Source: Micromonospora pattaloongensis
GTDB lineage: Bacteria; Actinomycetota; Actinomycetes; Mycobacteriales; Micromonosporaceae
Length of the DNA: 64,000 nt
Direction: 5' to 3'
Assembly: GCF_900107255.1 (NCBI RefSeq)
Contig: NZ_FNPH01000005.1
Coordinates: forward strand, 310,001-374,000
A program made the translations under genes and the position numbers. Shown piece after piece: positions 39,010 to 54,416 of the stretch. Each line of letters begins with the position of its first letter. Position 1 is the stretch's first letter. Below the pieces are notes generated by a model that saw only the letters and a program-made list of their open reading frames with translations, ran no database searches and was not told where the DNA came from.

Positions 39010-40071
39010 ATGACGTTCGATCTCACGTCCCTCGGCTGGGACGCCCCGCTCACCGCCGCGCTGCGGCGGCTGCCTCCCGACCTCCGGCCCGGCCGGGTCA
39101 TCCGCGCCGACCGTGGCGTGTGCACGGTGCTCGGTGCGGACGGCACCGTGCGGGCCACGCTCGCCGGCACGGTGCTCGCCGCCGCCGCCGGGGACCCGGT
39201 CCGCCTGCCCTGCGCCGGCGACTGGGTCGCCGTCCGGAGCTGGCCGGACGGGCGCGTCACCGCCGAGGTCGTGCTTCCCCGGCGTACGGCGATTCTGCGT
39301 CGGACCGCCGACAAGGACTCGACCGCACAGGTGCTCGCCGCCAACGCCGACACCGCGGCGGTGGTCGAGCCGATGCACCCGGCGCCCGACCTGACCCGGA
39401 TCGAGCGGCTGCTCGCGCTCGCCTGGGAGTCGGGGGCGCAGCCGCTGGTCGTCCTCACGAAATGCGACGTGGCCCCGGATCCGGCGGCGGTCGCGGGACA
39501 GGTCGCGCGGGTCGCGGCCGGCGTGGAGGTGCTGCCGGTCAGCGCGCAGCGCGGCCTCGGCCTGGCAGCGTTGCGGCCCCGGATCGCCGCCGGACGCACC
39601 CTCGCGCTGCTCGGGCCGTCGGGCGCCGGGAAATCCACTCTCGTCAACGGGCTCGCCGGGGCGACGGTGATGGCCACCCAGGCGATCCGTCGGGTGGACG
39701 GCAAGGGGCGGCACACCACGACGTACCGGGCGCTGATCCCGATCCCCGACGGCGGGGCCGTGATCGACACTCCCGGCATCCGCGCCGTCGGGCTGCTCGA
39801 CGTGGCCGCCGGGCTGGACAACGCGTTCGCCGACATCGTCGCGTTGGCCGCGACCTGCCGGTTCGCGGACTGCGCGCACGGCGGTGAGCCGGGCTGCGCT
39901 GTGGCCGCGGCGCTGGAGTCCGGCGAGCTGACGGGGCGGCGCTGGGAGAGCTGGCGGAAGCTGCAGCGCGAGGTGGCGTTCGAGACCGGCCGGAAGAACG
40001 CGCGGCTGGCGGCGCGGGAGCGGGCCGCCCGGCGGAGCGGCCGCCCGCGCGGGCTCTCCGCCGGCGGCTGA
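39010..40071 (+). CDS. rsgA: Ribosome biogenesis GTPase RsgA
   Basis: A 353-residue circularly permuted GTPase. It has an N-terminal OB-fold, then G4 VVLTKCD before G1 LLGPSGAGKST and G3 VIDTPG, the order unique to this family, and a C-terminal zinc region (CRFADCAHGGEPGC). RsgA checks late maturation of the 30S decoding centre. It is followed by a likely hairpin terminator and then uvrA on the same strand. Confidence 0.95.
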   Translation: MTFDLTSLGWDAPLTAALRRLPPDLRPGRVIRADRGVCTVLGADGTVRATLAGTVLAAAAGDPVRLPCAGDWVAVRSWPDGRVTAEVVLPRRTAILRRTADKDSTAQVLAANADTAAVVEPMHPAPDLTRIERLLALAWESGAQPLVVLTKCDVAPDPAAVAGQVARVAAGVEVLPVSAQRGLGLAALRPRIAAGRTLALLGPSGAGKSTLVNGLAGATVMATQAIRRVDGKGRHTTTYRALIPIPDGGAVIDTPGIRAVGLLDVAAGLDNAFADIVALAATCRFADCAHGGEPGCAVAAALESGELTGRRWESWRKLQREVAFETGRKNARLAARERAARRSGRPRGLSAGG

Positions 40072-40150
40072 CGCCGGCGGGGCTCGGCGCGGCTCGTCGG
40101 GCCGGCCGCGTCCGTGCCGGGGCGGGTGCGGCGGCCCCCGAACGAGGAGA

Positions 40151-40190
40151 GGGCCGGTCCGTCCCACCCCCCGATAGGACGAACCGGCCC
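40151..40190 (+). terminator. Hairpin terminator after rsgA
   Basis: 14-bp arms with one mismatch (40151-40164 and 40177-40190) around a 12-nt C-rich loop. Confidence 0.65.
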
Positions 40191-40215
40191 GGCTTCCGGA
40201 GGCGGATCGCTGGCC

Positions 40216-40243
40216 TTTACGCTACGCGGGCTGTGTCGATAAT
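40216..40243 (+). promoter_or_regulatory. Candidate uvrA promoter
   Basis: TTTACG (40216-40221) and GATAAT (40238-40243), 16 bp apart, resemble a sigma-70-type promoter. It would leave a ~240-nt leader. An imperfect inverted repeat (aatgtggg / ccccatatt) just downstream could be an operator. Weak. Confidence 0.3.
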
Positions 40244-40488
40244 GTGGGAGATACCCCATATTTCCGTTCTCCGATGCCGGGCCGGCGCGCGACCCCGTCC
40301 GGGTGAACGACCGCACGTCGCGGCCGTGGCGCGCGTCGCGTCGGTGATCTGCGGGAATGTCCGGTCGAGGGAAAGTGTCATAACCCGCGGCTAGAGTTGC
40401 CGCGGGCGTGACTCGCGCCGTTACCTGGCTCGCGTGTGCGGGCACCAGTTCGACATATCGTCTTTTTTCTCCCGGGAGTGGGCGGACA

Positions 40489-43569
<3,081 letters not shown>

Positions 43570-43587
43570 CACGATCGGTTGCCTCCG

Positions 43588-43624
43588 AAGGGGGCGTCGC
43601 GGCCGCGCGCCGCGACGCCCCCTT
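43588..43624 (+). terminator. Intrinsic terminator of uvrA
   Basis: Perfect 15-bp stem (43588-43602 with 43610-43624), 7-nt loop, followed by TT, 18 bp after the stop. One of the few in this window with a T-run. Confidence 0.88.
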
Positions 43625-43763
43625 TTCTCGTCGTGACGCCGGCGGTACGGGACGGATTTTTCGCAATATCGCGCCCGCGGTGAACCGGGCCCGCCAATCC
43701 GCCGTGTGTACTGTCGTGGGCCGCGGCAGCACCGGCCGCGGGCAGCCGACAGGGAGGCTTCGC

Positions 43764-44258
43764 ATGAGTGAGGATCAGGCCGTGACCGGGGCGAGCAGCC
43801 CCAGCCGGCGAGCCCTGCTGCTGGGCGCGGGCGCGGTGGGCGCGACCGTCGCGCTCAGCGCGTGCGGCACCGGCAGCGACACCGACCTGGGCGACGGCGG
43901 CACGACCGGCCAGAGCCAGCCGGCCGGTGGCACGACCTCCGGCGCGCCGGCCGGTGGCGGCGACACCGGCACGACCGCGCTCGCCAAGGCGGAGGAGATC
44001 CCGGTCGGCGGCGGCAAGATCTTCGCGGAGCAGGGCGTCGTGGTCACCCAGCCCAGCGAGGGCAACTTCAAGGCGTTCAGCAACATCTGCACCCACCAGC
44101 GCTGCCCCGTGTCGAGCATCGACGGCGGCACCATCAACTGCACCTGCCACAACAGCAAGTTCTCGATCGAGGACGGCTCGGTCAAGGGCGGCCCGGCGCC
44201 GAGCCCGCTGCCGGCCAAGCAGGTCAAGGTCGACGGCGGCAACATCGTGCTCGCCTGA
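43764..44258 (+). CDS. Rieske (2Fe-2S) domain lipoprotein
   Basis: A 164-residue exported iron-sulfur protein. Residues 1-34 contain a Tat-like [17 protein letters not shown] followed by lipobox LSAC (Cys at about 34). A flexible Gly/Thr/Ser linker of ~40 residues follows, then the Rieske domain with [12 protein letters not shown] and [10 protein letters not shown], giving the two Cys and two His cluster ligands. Folding before Tat export fits a metal-cluster protein. It resembles the stand-alone actinobacterial Rieske proteins; the electron partner is unknown. GGAGG precedes ATG 43764. It sits between uvrA and uvrC. Confidence 0.92.
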   Translation: MSEDQAVTGASSPSRRALLLGAGAVGATVALSACGTGSDTDLGDGGTTGQSQPAGGTTSGAPAGGGDTGTTALAKAEEIPVGGGKIFAEQGVVVTQPSEGNFKAFSNICTHQRCPVSSIDGGTINCTCHNSKFSIEDGSVKGGPAPSPLPAKQVKVDGGNIVLA

Positions 44259-44355
44259 ACCGTCCGCGCCGTCCGGCGTCGCGCGCGTCACGTCGCGGCG
44301 GCGCCGGGGGCGCGTGCGACGGATCATGTCGCACCCACGGACTAGTCTTTCCGCA

Positions 44356-46407
44356 ATGGCAGACCCTTCGACGTACCGTCCCGCGCCGGGCACGATCCCG
44401 GACGCCCCCGGGGTCTACCGGTTCCGCGACCCGACCGGTCGGGTCATCTACGTCGGCAAGGCCAAGAGCCTGCGCAGCCGCCTCAACTCCTACTTCGGCG
44501 ACCTTTGGCACCTGCACCAGCGCACCCAGCAGATGGTGACCACCGCCGCCTCGGTCGACTGGGTCACCGTCGGCACCGAGGTCGAGGCGCTGCAGCTCGA
44601 ATACACGTGGATCAAGCAGTACGACCCGCGGTTCAACGTCAAGTACCGCGACGACAAGTCGTACCCGTACCTCGCGGTGACGCTGGACGAGGAGTTCCCG
44701 CGGCTGCAGGTGATGCGCGGGGCGAAACGCAAGGGCGTGCGCTATTTCGGGCCCTACTCGCACGCGTGGGCGATCCGGGAGACGCTCGACCTGCTGCTGC
44801 GGGTGTTCCCCGCCCGCACCTGCTCGTCCGGGGTGTTCAAGCGCGCCGGGCAGATCGGCCGCCCCTGCCTGCTCGGTTACATCGGCAAGTGCTCGGCGCC
44901 CTGCGTCGGCAGCGTCTCGGCGGACGAGCACCGACGGATCGTGGACGACTTCTGCGACTTCATGGCCGGGCGCACCGACGCGTTCGTGCGCAAGCTCGAA
45001 CGCGACATGACGCAGGCCTCCGAGGAGCTGGAGTTCGAGCGCGCGGCGCGGCTGCGCGACGACATCGCGGCGCTGCGGCGCGCGATGGAGAAGCAGACCG
45101 TGGTCTTCGGCGACGGCACCGACGCGGACGTGGTGGCGTTCGCGGAGGACCCCCTGGAGGCGGCGGTGCAGGTCTTCCATGTCCGGGACGGCCGCATCCG
45201 CGGCCAGCGGGGCTGGGTGGTCGAGAAGGTGGAGGACCTGACCACCGGCGACCTGGTGCACCACTTCTGCACGCAGGTCTACGGTGACGAGCGCGGCGAG
45301 GCCGACGTGCCGCGGGAGCTGCTGGTGCCGGCGCTGCCGGCGGACGCGGACGCGCTGACCGACTGGCTCTCGGAGCACCGGGGCAGCCGCGTGGCGCTGC
45401 GGGTGCCGCAGCGCGGCGACAAGAAGACGCTGCTGGAGACGGTGGCGCGCAACGCCGCCGAGGCGCTCAACCGGCACAAGCTGCGCCGCGCCTCCGACCT
45501 GACCACACGCAGCCGGGCTCTGGAGGAGATCTCGGACGCGCTCGGCATGCAGACGGCGCCGCTGCGCATCGAGTGCTACGACATCTCGCAGATCCAGGGC
45601 ACGGACGCGGTCGCCAGCATGGTCGTCTTCGAGGACGGGCTGCCGCGCAAGAACGAATACCGGCGGTTCGCGATCCGCGGCGCGACCGACGATCTGTCGG
45701 CGATGTCGGAGGTGCTGCGTCGGCGGTTCGCGCGGTACCTGGACGCGCGCGCCGAGACCGGGGAGCTGGGTGACGAGATGGCGGCCGATCCCGACAAGCC
45801 CGGGATCGACCCGTCGACCGGGCGGCCGCGCCGGTTCGCGTATCCACCGCAGTTGGTCGTGGTCGACGGCGGCCAGCCGCAGGTTAATGCGGCGGCGGCG
45901 GTCCTGGCCGAGCTGGGCATCGACGACATCGCGCTCTGCGGCCTGGCCAAGCGGCTGGAGGAGGTGTGGCTGCCGGAGGATGACTTCCCGGTCATCATGC
46001 CGCGCACCTCCGAGGGGCTCTACCTGCTGCAACGTGTCCGCGATGAGGCGCACCGCTTCGCGATCACGTTCCATCGGCAGCGACGCTCGAAGCGGATGAC
46101 GCAGTCGGGACTGGACGGCATTCCGGGCCTGGGGGAGGTGCGGCGCAAGGCGCTGCTGCGGCACTTCGGGTCGCTGAGGCGGCTCGCCGGCGCGACCGTC
46201 GAGGAGATCACCGAGGTGCCGGGGATCGGCCAGCGGACCGCGCAGGCGATCATCGACGCCCTCAACGGCGACGCCGCCCGTCCGGCCACGCCCGCGGGCG
46301 CGCCGCCCGTCGACGTCGATGCCGCCGCGGTGGCGCCGGACGAATCCGCAGTTGACCAGGCCACGCCCGACGGGTCGATGCCCGGGCGGGCCGGAACGGA
46401 TGCCTAG
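44356..46407 (+). CDS. uvrC: Excinuclease ABC subunit UvrC
   Basis: A 683-residue dual nuclease that makes both incisions in excision repair. N-terminal GIY-YIG domain ([20 protein letters not shown]), a cysteine-rich Fe-S region ([24 protein letters not shown]), a UVR motif ([17 protein letters not shown]) that binds UvrB, an RNase H-like domain ([19 protein letters not shown]), and tandem helix-hairpin-helix motifs ([25 protein letters not shown]). The ATG at 44356 gives the standard start; the frame is open further upstream as a shadow of the Rieske gene. Confidence 0.98.
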   Translation: MADPSTYRPAPGTIPDAPGVYRFRDPTGRVIYVGKAKSLRSRLNSYFGDLWHLHQRTQQMVTTAASVDWVTVGTEVEALQLEYTWIKQYDPRFNVKYRDDKSYPYLAVTLDEEFPRLQVMRGAKRKGVRYFGPYSHAWAIRETLDLLLRVFPARTCSSGVFKRAGQIGRPCLLGYIGKCSAPCVGSVSADEHRRIVDDFCDFMAGRTDAFVRKLERDMTQASEELEFERAARLRDDIAALRRAMEKQTVVFGDGTDADVVAFAEDPLEAAVQVFHVRDGRIRGQRGWVVEKVEDLTTGDLVHHFCTQVYGDERGEADVPRELLVPALPADADALTDWLSEHRGSRVALRVPQRGDKKTLLETVARNAAEALNRHKLRRASDLTTRSRALEEISDALGMQTAPLRIECYDISQIQGTDAVASMVVFEDGLPRKNEYRRFAIRGATDDLSAMSEVLRRRFARYLDARAETGELGDEMAADPDKPGIDPSTGRPRRFAYPPQLVVVDGGQPQVNAAAAVLAELGIDDIALCGLAKRLEEVWLPEDDFPVIMPRTSEGLYLLQRVRDEAHRFAITFHRQRRSKRMTQSGLDGIPGLGEVRRKALLRHFGSLRRLAGATVEEITEVPGIGQRTAQAIIDALNGDAARPATPAGAPPVDVDAAAVAPDESAVDQATPDGSMPGRAGTDA

Positions 46408-46458
46408 AATCTGGCACCAGGACGAGGTACCAACAGTTCACCCCCCGACCCGGACAGG

Positions 46459-47385
46459 ATGAGCGTGCGGCAACCGAGCGAGCAGATCACGGACGAAGCG
46501 GGGCAGCAGCCGGAGACGGTGGGCGCCGACAACGTCCTCGTCGTGGTCACCGGGCTGTCCGGCGGTGGCCGCAGCACCGTCGCGCGGGCGCTGGAGAACG
46601 TCGGCTTCTACGTCGTCGACAACCTGCCGCAGGCCCTGCTGCTCGACATGGCGGAGCTGGCACTGAAGGCCGGGGGCGCGGCGCGGCACACGGCGATGGT
46701 GCTCGACGTGCGCAGCCGGGCCTTCTCGACCGACCTCGCCGGAGCGATCCGGGCGCTCAAGGAGCGCGGTTTCCACCCCCGCGTGGTCTTCGTCGACGCC
46801 GACGACGAGGTGCTGATCCGTCGCTTCGAGAGCGTGCGGCGCTCGCACCCGCTGCAGGGCGACGGGCGGCTCGCCGACGGCATCGCCGCGGAGCGGGAGC
46901 TGCTCGCCGAGGCCCGCGAGCAGGCCGACGTGATCATCGACACGACGCATCTGAACGTGAACCAGTTGCGGCGGCGGGTCGAGGAGCTCTTCGGCGGCGA
47001 GGACGCCCGGCGGCTGCGGGTGACGGTGCTGTCGTTCGGCTTCAAGTACGGGCTGCCGCCGGACGCCGATTTCGTGCTGGACGCCCGCTTCCTGCCGAAC
47101 CCGTACTGGGTGCCGGAGCTGCGCGAGCACACCGGCCGCGAGGAGGCGGTCAGCGGTTACGTTCTGGGTCAGGACGGCGCTGTTGAGTTCGTGGAGAACT
47201 ACGCCAGTTTGATCAATGCGACGGCCTCGGGCTTCGAGCGTGAGGGGAAGCGTTACCTCACGGTCGCGGTCGGCTGCACCGGCGGGAAGCATCGCAGTGT
47301 CGCGATCGCCGAGGAGTTGGCCGGCAAGCTGCGCCAGTCGCGGCTGGCGGCGAACGCCCAGCACCGCGACCTGGGGCGCGAGTGA
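46459..47385 (+). CDS. rapZ: RapZ/YvcJ-family nucleotide-binding protein
   Basis: A 308-residue P-loop protein. Walker A VTGLSGGGRST has arginine in place of the canonical lysine, which is common in actinobacterial members. It also shows FYVVDNLPQALL, VDADDEVLIRRFESVRRSHPL and the C-terminal AVGCTGGKHRSVAIAEEL. In enteric bacteria RapZ controls GlmS sRNA decay; the actinobacterial role is not settled. It is the first gene of the conserved rapZ-yvcK-whiA set and overlaps yvcK by 4 bp. Confidence 0.95.
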   Translation: MSVRQPSEQITDEAGQQPETVGADNVLVVVTGLSGGGRSTVARALENVGFYVVDNLPQALLLDMAELALKAGGAARHTAMVLDVRSRAFSTDLAGAIRALKERGFHPRVVFVDADDEVLIRRFESVRRSHPLQGDGRLADGIAAERELLAEAREQADVIIDTTHLNVNQLRRRVEELFGGEDARRLRVTVLSFGFKYGLPPDADFVLDARFLPNPYWVPELREHTGREEAVSGYVLGQDGAVEFVENYASLINATASGFEREGKRYLTVAVGCTGGKHRSVAIAEELAGKLRQSRLAANAQHRDLGRE

Positions 47386-48410
47386 CCGCGATCAAGGTCG
47401 TCGCGTTCGGCGGCGGGCACGGGTTGTCCGCCTCACTGCGCGCCCTGCGCCACGCGCACGGCCTCGATCTCGACATCACCGCGGTGGTCACGGTCGCCGA
47501 CGACGGCGGCTCCAGCGGTCGGTTGCGTGCGCAGCGCGACGCGCTGCCCCCCGGCGACCTGCGGCAGGCGTTGGCCGCGCTGGCCGGGCCGGAGCGGCTC
47601 AACCAGGTCACCGCCGAGCTGTTCCAGCACCGCTTCGAGGCGACGCCCGCGGCGCCGGACGCCGGCGGCGAGACCGCCGGCTGTCGCGTCGTCGCCGACC
47701 CCGGCGTGGAGCTGCCCACCGACCCGCTCACCGGTCACGCCGTGGGCAACCTGGTGCTCTGCGGCCTGATGGAGATGCTCGGCGACCCGGTCGCCGCGCT
47801 CGACCACGTGGGCCGGATGCTCGGCGCCACCGGGCGGGTGCTGCCGATGGCGTGCCAGCCGCTGGGGATCGAGGCGGAGGTGCGCGGCGTCGACCCGGAG
47901 CGCCCGCACGAGGTGGTCACGGTCCGCGGGCAGCACGCGGTCGCCGTCACCCCGGGCCAGGTCGAGATCGTACGGCTGACGCCGAAGGCGGCGCCCGCGT
48001 GCCCGCAGGCGCTCGAGGCCGTCGCCACCGCCGACTGGTTGATCTTCGGTCCCGGGAGCTGGTATACCAGCGTGATCCCGCACCTGCTGATCCCCGAGCT
48101 GGCGGCGGCGATCGTGGCCAGCCCGGCCCGCCGGCTGGTCACCCTGAACCTGGCGTCCGAGAAGGAAACCCTCGGATTGTCGGTCGCCGACCACCTTGCC
48201 GCCCTGTCCTGGTACCTACCGGAATTACATGTCGACACAGTTCTCGCCGACGGGAAAGCCGTAGGTGACCCCGAACCGGTCGATCGTGCGGCAGAATCGC
48301 TGGGTGCGCGGCTGGTGCTCGCGCCGCTCGCGGTAGCGGACGGAAGTCCCCGGCATGATTTCAAGGCGCTGGGAGCCGCACTGGTGCCTGTCTTGGGCGC
48401 CGATCGTTAA
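47382..48410 (+). CDS. yvcK: YvcK/CofD-family gluconeogenesis factor
   Basis: A 342-residue CofD-like protein. Signatures: [55 protein letters not shown] and [16 protein letters not shown]. YvcK (CuvA in mycobacteria) binds UDP-sugars and links cell-wall synthesis to carbon source. GTGA overlap with rapZ. Confidence 0.94.
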   Translation: MTAIKVVAFGGGHGLSASLRALRHAHGLDLDITAVVTVADDGGSSGRLRAQRDALPPGDLRQALAALAGPERLNQVTAELFQHRFEATPAAPDAGGETAGCRVVADPGVELPTDPLTGHAVGNLVLCGLMEMLGDPVAALDHVGRMLGATGRVLPMACQPLGIEAEVRGVDPERPHEVVTVRGQHAVAVTPGQVEIVRLTPKAAPACPQALEAVATADWLIFGPGSWYTSVIPHLLIPELAAAIVASPARRLVTLNLASEKETLGLSVADHLAALSWYLPELHVDTVLADGKAVGDPEPVDRAAESLGARLVLAPLAVADGSPRHDFKALGAALVPVLGADR

Positions 48411-48465
48411 GCACGTACGAATCACCGGCAACACGCCGGGACCGGCCCCACGAGGTGACGAAACA

Positions 48466-49446
48466 ATGGCGATGACCGCTGCGGTCAAGGACGAGCTGAG
48501 CAGGGTTGATGTGCCGAAGCCCTGCTGCCGGCGGGCGGAGATGGCTGCCCTGCTGCGCTTCGCCGGGGGTCTGCATATCGTCTCCGGGCGAGTGGTGGTG
48601 GAGGCGGAGCTGGACACCGGCGCGGTCGCGCGCCGGCTGCGCCGCGAGATCGCCGAGGTGTACGGCTACCCCAGCGAGATCCACGTGCTCGCGTCCGGAG
48701 GGCTGCGCAAGGGCAGCCACTACATCGTGCGCGTGGTCAAGGACGGCGAGGCGCTCGCCCGCCAGACCGGCCTGCTCGACGTGCGGGGCCGTCCCGTGCG
48801 CGGCCTGCCGCCGCACGTCGTCTCGGCCAACGTCTGCTGCGCGGTCGCCGCGTGGCGCGGCGCGTTCATGGCGCACGGCTCGCTGACCGAGCCGGGGCGC
48901 TCCTGCGCCCTGGAGATCACCTGTCCGGGCCCGGAGTCGGCGCTCGCGCTGGTCGGCTCGGCGCGCCGCATCGGGATCACCGCCAAGGCGCGCGAGGTCC
49001 GCGGCGTGGACCGGGTCGTGGTCAAGGACGGCGATGCGATCTCGGCGCTGCTCACCCGGCTCGGCGCGCACGCCAGCGTGCTGGCCTGGGAGGAGCGGCG
49101 GGTCCGGCGCGAGGTGCGCGCCACGGCGAACCGGCTGGCCAACTTCGACGACGCGAACCTGCGCCGCTCGGCACGGGCGGCGGTCGCCGCGGCGGCGCGG
49201 GTCACGCGCGCGCTGGAGATCCTCGCCGACGAGGCCCCGAACCACCTCACGTCGGCCGGGAGGCTGCGGCTGGAGCACCGGCAGGCCTCGCTGGAGGAAC
49301 TGGGCGCGCTGGCCGATCCGCCGCTGACCAAGGACGCGATCGCGGGACGCATCCGGCGGCTGCTGGCGCTGGCGGACAAGCGGGCGCGGGATCTGGGCAT
49401 TCCGGACACCGAAGCCGCGGTGACCGCCGACATGCTCGTCGGCTGA
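48466..49446 (+). CDS. whiA: Sporulation/division regulator WhiA
   Basis: A 326-residue protein with an N-terminal degenerate LAGLIDADG homing-endonuclease-like part ([20 protein letters not shown], then [10 protein letters not shown]) and a C-terminal helix-turn-helix ([29 protein letters not shown]). In Streptomyces WhiA activates cell-division and spore genes with WhiB. The conserved neighbourhood rapZ-yvcK-whiA is intact. Confidence 0.97.
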   Translation: MAMTAAVKDELSRVDVPKPCCRRAEMAALLRFAGGLHIVSGRVVVEAELDTGAVARRLRREIAEVYGYPSEIHVLASGGLRKGSHYIVRVVKDGEALARQTGLLDVRGRPVRGLPPHVVSANVCCAVAAWRGAFMAHGSLTEPGRSCALEITCPGPESALALVGSARRIGITAKAREVRGVDRVVVKDGDAISALLTRLGAHASVLAWEERRVRREVRATANRLANFDDANLRRSARAAVAAAARVTRALEILADEAPNHLTSAGRLRLEHRQASLEELGALADPPLTKDAIAGRIRRLLALADKRARDLGIPDTEAAVTADMLVG

Positions 49447-49514
49447 CCCCGGTACGCGCGACACGGGTGGGGCGGATGTGCCCCGCCTCACCCGGTCGGC
49501 GCCCTCTCGGATAG

Positions 49515-51922
<2,408 letters not shown>

Positions 51923-51926
51923 GCAC

Positions 51927-52721
51927 ATGGCTGAGAAGTTCGCACGCCGGCCGCTGATGGCCGGTAACTGGAAGATGAACCTGAACCACCTGGAAGCCAT
52001 CGCGCTCGTCCAGAAGCTGGCGTTCAGCCTGACCGAGCAGCAGCTCACCGACGTGGAGGCGGTCGTGCTGCCGCCCTTCACCGACCTGCGCAGCGTGCAG
52101 ACGCTGGTCGACGGCGACAAGCTGCTGATCGGCTACGGGGCGCAGGATCTGTCCGCGCACTCCTCCGGGGCCTACACCGGGGAGATCTCCGGGGTGATGC
52201 TGGCGAAGCTCGGCTGCCAGTACGTGGTCGTCGGGCACTCGGAGCGGCGCGCCTACCACGCCGAGGACGACGCGCTGGTCAACGCGAAGGTGAAGGCCGC
52301 GCTGGGCAACAACATCGCGCCGATCCTCTGCGTGGGCGAGGGCCTGGAGATCCGCGAGGCGGACGGGCACGTGGCGTACTGCCGCGACCAGCTCGACGCC
52401 GCGCTCGCCGGTCTCAAGGCTGACCAGGTGGAGAAGGTGGTGGTGGCGTACGAGCCGGTCTGGGCGATCGGCACCGGCAAGACCGCGACGCCGGAGAACG
52501 CCCAGGAGGTCTGCGGCGCGCTGCGGCAGCGGCTGGCCGAGAAGTACGGCCAGGAGACCGCCGACCGGGTCCGGATCCTCTACGGCGGCTCGGTCAAGGC
52601 CGCGAACATCGCGGGAATCATGGCCCAACCCGACGTCGACGGCGCGCTGGTCGGCGGGGCGAGCCTGGACGCCGAGGAGTTCACGCAGATCTGCCGTTTC
52701 CCGGAGCACATCGCGCGGTGA
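51927..52721 (+). CDS. tpiA: Triosephosphate isomerase
   Basis: A 264-residue TIM barrel: N/K active-site [10 protein letters not shown], catalytic histidine in VVGHSERR, catalytic glutamate in [14 protein letters not shown] and the phosphate loop [10 protein letters not shown]. Last gene of the gap-pgk-tpiA operon; a strong hairpin follows. Confidence 0.98.
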   Translation: MAEKFARRPLMAGNWKMNLNHLEAIALVQKLAFSLTEQQLTDVEAVVLPPFTDLRSVQTLVDGDKLLIGYGAQDLSAHSSGAYTGEISGVMLAKLGCQYVVVGHSERRAYHAEDDALVNAKVKAALGNNIAPILCVGEGLEIREADGHVAYCRDQLDAALAGLKADQVEKVVVAYEPVWAIGTGKTATPENAQEVCGALRQRLAEKYGQETADRVRILYGGSVKAANIAGIMAQPDVDGALVGGASLDAEEFTQICRFPEHIAR

Positions 52722-52727
52722 CCGGCC

Positions 52728-52756
52728 ACGGCCCCGCCGACGTTCGGCGGGGCCGT
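52728..52756 (+). terminator. Terminator of the gap-pgk-tpiA operon
   Basis: Perfect 13-bp stem (52728-52740 with 52744-52756) with a CGT loop, 6 bp after the tpiA stop. Confidence 0.8.
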
Positions 52757-52836
52757 CCGGCCGGCCGGGTGCACCGCGGAACGTCACCTGCCGCTATTCT
52801 TGGCGGGCCCCCATTTCGAGAGGACTGACCGTCACC

Positions 52837-53097
52837 ATGCCGATCTGGTTCGCATACACGTTGATCGTGTTGCTGATCATCACGAGCGTCCTGCTCACCT
52901 TGCTGATCCTGCTGCACCGGGGCAAGGGCGGCGGCCTCTCCAGCATGTTCGGCGGTGGTGTCAGCTCCAGCCTCGCCGGCTCGTCCGTCGCGGAGAAGAA
53001 TCTCGACCGCTACACGGTGCTCGTGGGCATCGTCTGGTTCGCCTCCATCATCGGGCTGGGCCTCTGGCTGAAACTCGCGACGGCCGGGACTGCCTGA
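52837..53097 (+). CDS. secG: Preprotein translocase subunit SecG
   Basis: An 86-residue protein with two membrane helices (LIVLLIITSVLLTLLILLHR and VLVGIVWFASIIGLGLWLKL) separated by the typical glycine-rich GGGLSSMFGGG loop. It is the small subunit of the SecYEG channel. The tpiA-secG neighbourhood is conserved in actinobacteria. Confidence 0.96.
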   Translation: MPIWFAYTLIVLLIITSVLLTLLILLHRGKGGGLSSMFGGGVSSSLAGSSVAEKNLDRYTVLVGIVWFASIIGLGLWLKLATAGTA

Positions 53098-53118
53098 CCG
53101 GCCCCCATTCGTCATAGA

Positions 53119-53161
53119 CTGCGCGCGGTCCGTCGTTCGACGGGCCGCGCGCAGTACTTTT
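53119..53161 (+). terminator. Intrinsic terminator of secG
   Basis: A 17-bp stem with one G-T wobble (53119-53135 with 53138-53154), a two-base tip, and a TTTT run at 53158-53161. Confidence 0.82.
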
Positions 53162-53230
53162 CCCGCTTCACCGCGTCGCGCCGCCAACCCCCGGCGGCGA
53201 CACCCCTTTCGACGACAGGAGCGAACCACC

Positions 53231-53572
53231 GTGCCGAGCAGCGCCATCCGCGGCAGCCGGGTCGGAGCCGGCCCCGCCCGACCCCCGGGACGAAGCGAAC
53301 CCGCTCCACGTCGTCCGGTCTCGTACTGGTGCGGGAACGGCCATCACGTCGAGATCCTGCTCGCGGCCGACGCGGACGCCCCGGCGATCTGGGAGTGTCC
53401 GCGTTGCGGGAAGCCGGCCGGCCAGGACCCGAACGACCCGCCCGGACCGGCGCGCAGCGCGCCGTACAAGTCGCACCTCGCGTACGTGAAGGAGCGGCGC
53501 AGCGAGGCCGACGGCGAGGCGCTGCTCGCCGAGGCGCTGGCCGCGTTGCGCCAGCGCCGCGGCCAGCGCTGA
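53231..53572 (+). CDS. rbpA: RNA polymerase-binding protein RbpA
   Basis: A 113-residue RbpA: N-terminal tail, zinc/beta-barrel core with CGNGHHVEILLA and WECPRCGKPAG, basic linker and the C-terminal sigma-interaction helix (SHLAYVKERRSEADGEALLAEAL). RbpA stabilises open complexes of housekeeping and related sigma factors and is restricted to Actinobacteria. GTG start. Confidence 0.95.
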   Translation: MPSSAIRGSRVGAGPARPPGRSEPAPRRPVSYWCGNGHHVEILLAADADAPAIWECPRCGKPAGQDPNDPPGPARSAPYKSHLAYVKERRSEADGEALLAEALAALRQRRGQR

Positions 53573-53581
53573 GCGTCGGCA

Positions 53582-54352
53582 TCAGCGCAGGCTGCGGACG
53601 CTCCGCTTCACGTCGGCTGCCGCGGCCCGATCGAGCAGCCACAGGGTGCGTTCGACCCCGGTGACGCCGGCCGCCGGCAGTTGCACCGGGCCGGCGCCCG
53701 CGATGGCCATCCCGACCGCCCGCGACTTGTCCGCGCCGGCGGCGACCAGCCAAATCTCCTCGGCGGCGTTGATGGTGGGGATCGTCAGGGTGATCCGGGT
53801 CGGCGGTGGCTTCGGGCTGCCCCGCACCGCGCTGACCGGCCGTGTCTCGTACGTGACGGGGTGCTCGGGGAAGACCGACGCGATGTGCCCGTCCTCGCCG
53901 ACGCCCAGCATCAGCACGTCGAGGTGGGGGAGCGCGGCGGTGCCCGGCCGGGCCGCGGCGGCCAGCGCCGCCGCGTAGCGCGCGGCCGCCGCCTCCGGGT
54001 CGTCGCCGTCCGGGCCGTCGCTCGCCGGCATCGGGTGTATCCGCGCCGGGTCCAGCGGCAACGCGTCGAGCAGCGCCTCCCGGGCCTGCGTCTCGTTGCG
54101 GTCGGGGTGACCCGACGGCAGGAACCGCTCGTCGCCCCACCACACGTCCACCCGCGACCAGTCGATCGCGTCGCGGGCCGGCAGCGTGCGGACGGCGCGC
54201 TGAACGGCGGCGGCGACCCGCCCGCCGGTGAGTACGACGGCGGCCTCGCCCCGCTCCGCCTGCGCGTCGATCAGCTTCACGATCAGGCGCGCGGCGACCG
54301 CCTGCGCGAGCACGTCCGGGTCGGCGTGCACGACGACGCTGGTCTCGGTCAC
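53582..54352 (-). CDS. pgl: 6-Phosphogluconolactonase
   Basis: A 256-residue DevB/Pgl enzyme of the glucosamine-6-phosphate isomerase fold: VVLTGGRVAAAV, VDVWWGDERFLP, LDVLMLGVGEDGHIASVFP and ITLTIPTINAAEEIWLV. It hydrolyses 6-phosphogluconolactone in the oxidative pentose phosphate branch. Last gene of the leftward tkt-tal-pgi-zwf-opcA-pgl operon; converges with rbpA, whose stop is 9 bp away. GTG start. Confidence 0.95.
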   Translation of the reverse strand: MTETSVVVHADPDVLAQAVAARLIVKLIDAQAERGEAAVVLTGGRVAAAVQRAVRTLPARDAIDWSRVDVWWGDERFLPSGHPDRNETQAREALLDALPLDPARIHPMPASDGPDGDDPEAAAARYAAALAAAARPGTAALPHLDVLMLGVGEDGHIASVFPEHPVTYETRPVSAVRGSPKPPPTRITLTIPTINAAEEIWLVAAGADKSRAVGMAIAGAGPVQLPAAGVTGVERTLWLLDRAAAADVKRSVRSLR

Positions 54353-54416
54353 GCCGTCACCCCGCTCCGCCGGGTGCCGCCGTGACCGGCGGCGCGGAGC
54401 CCGGTGGTTCGCTCGC

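Larger units (their letters stand above)
40072..40488. other. Intergenic region rsgA-uvrA
   Basis: About 417 bp with the rsgA terminator at the left and a candidate uvrA promoter in the middle. No gene is supported. A GNNT/GGGTAY or LexA-type box was not found. Confidence 0.4.

Noticed and set aside
40191-40488. LexA/SOS box upstream of uvrA
   Set aside because: No GAAC-N4-GTTC-type palindrome found; ttcgac at 40449 has no partner half-site.
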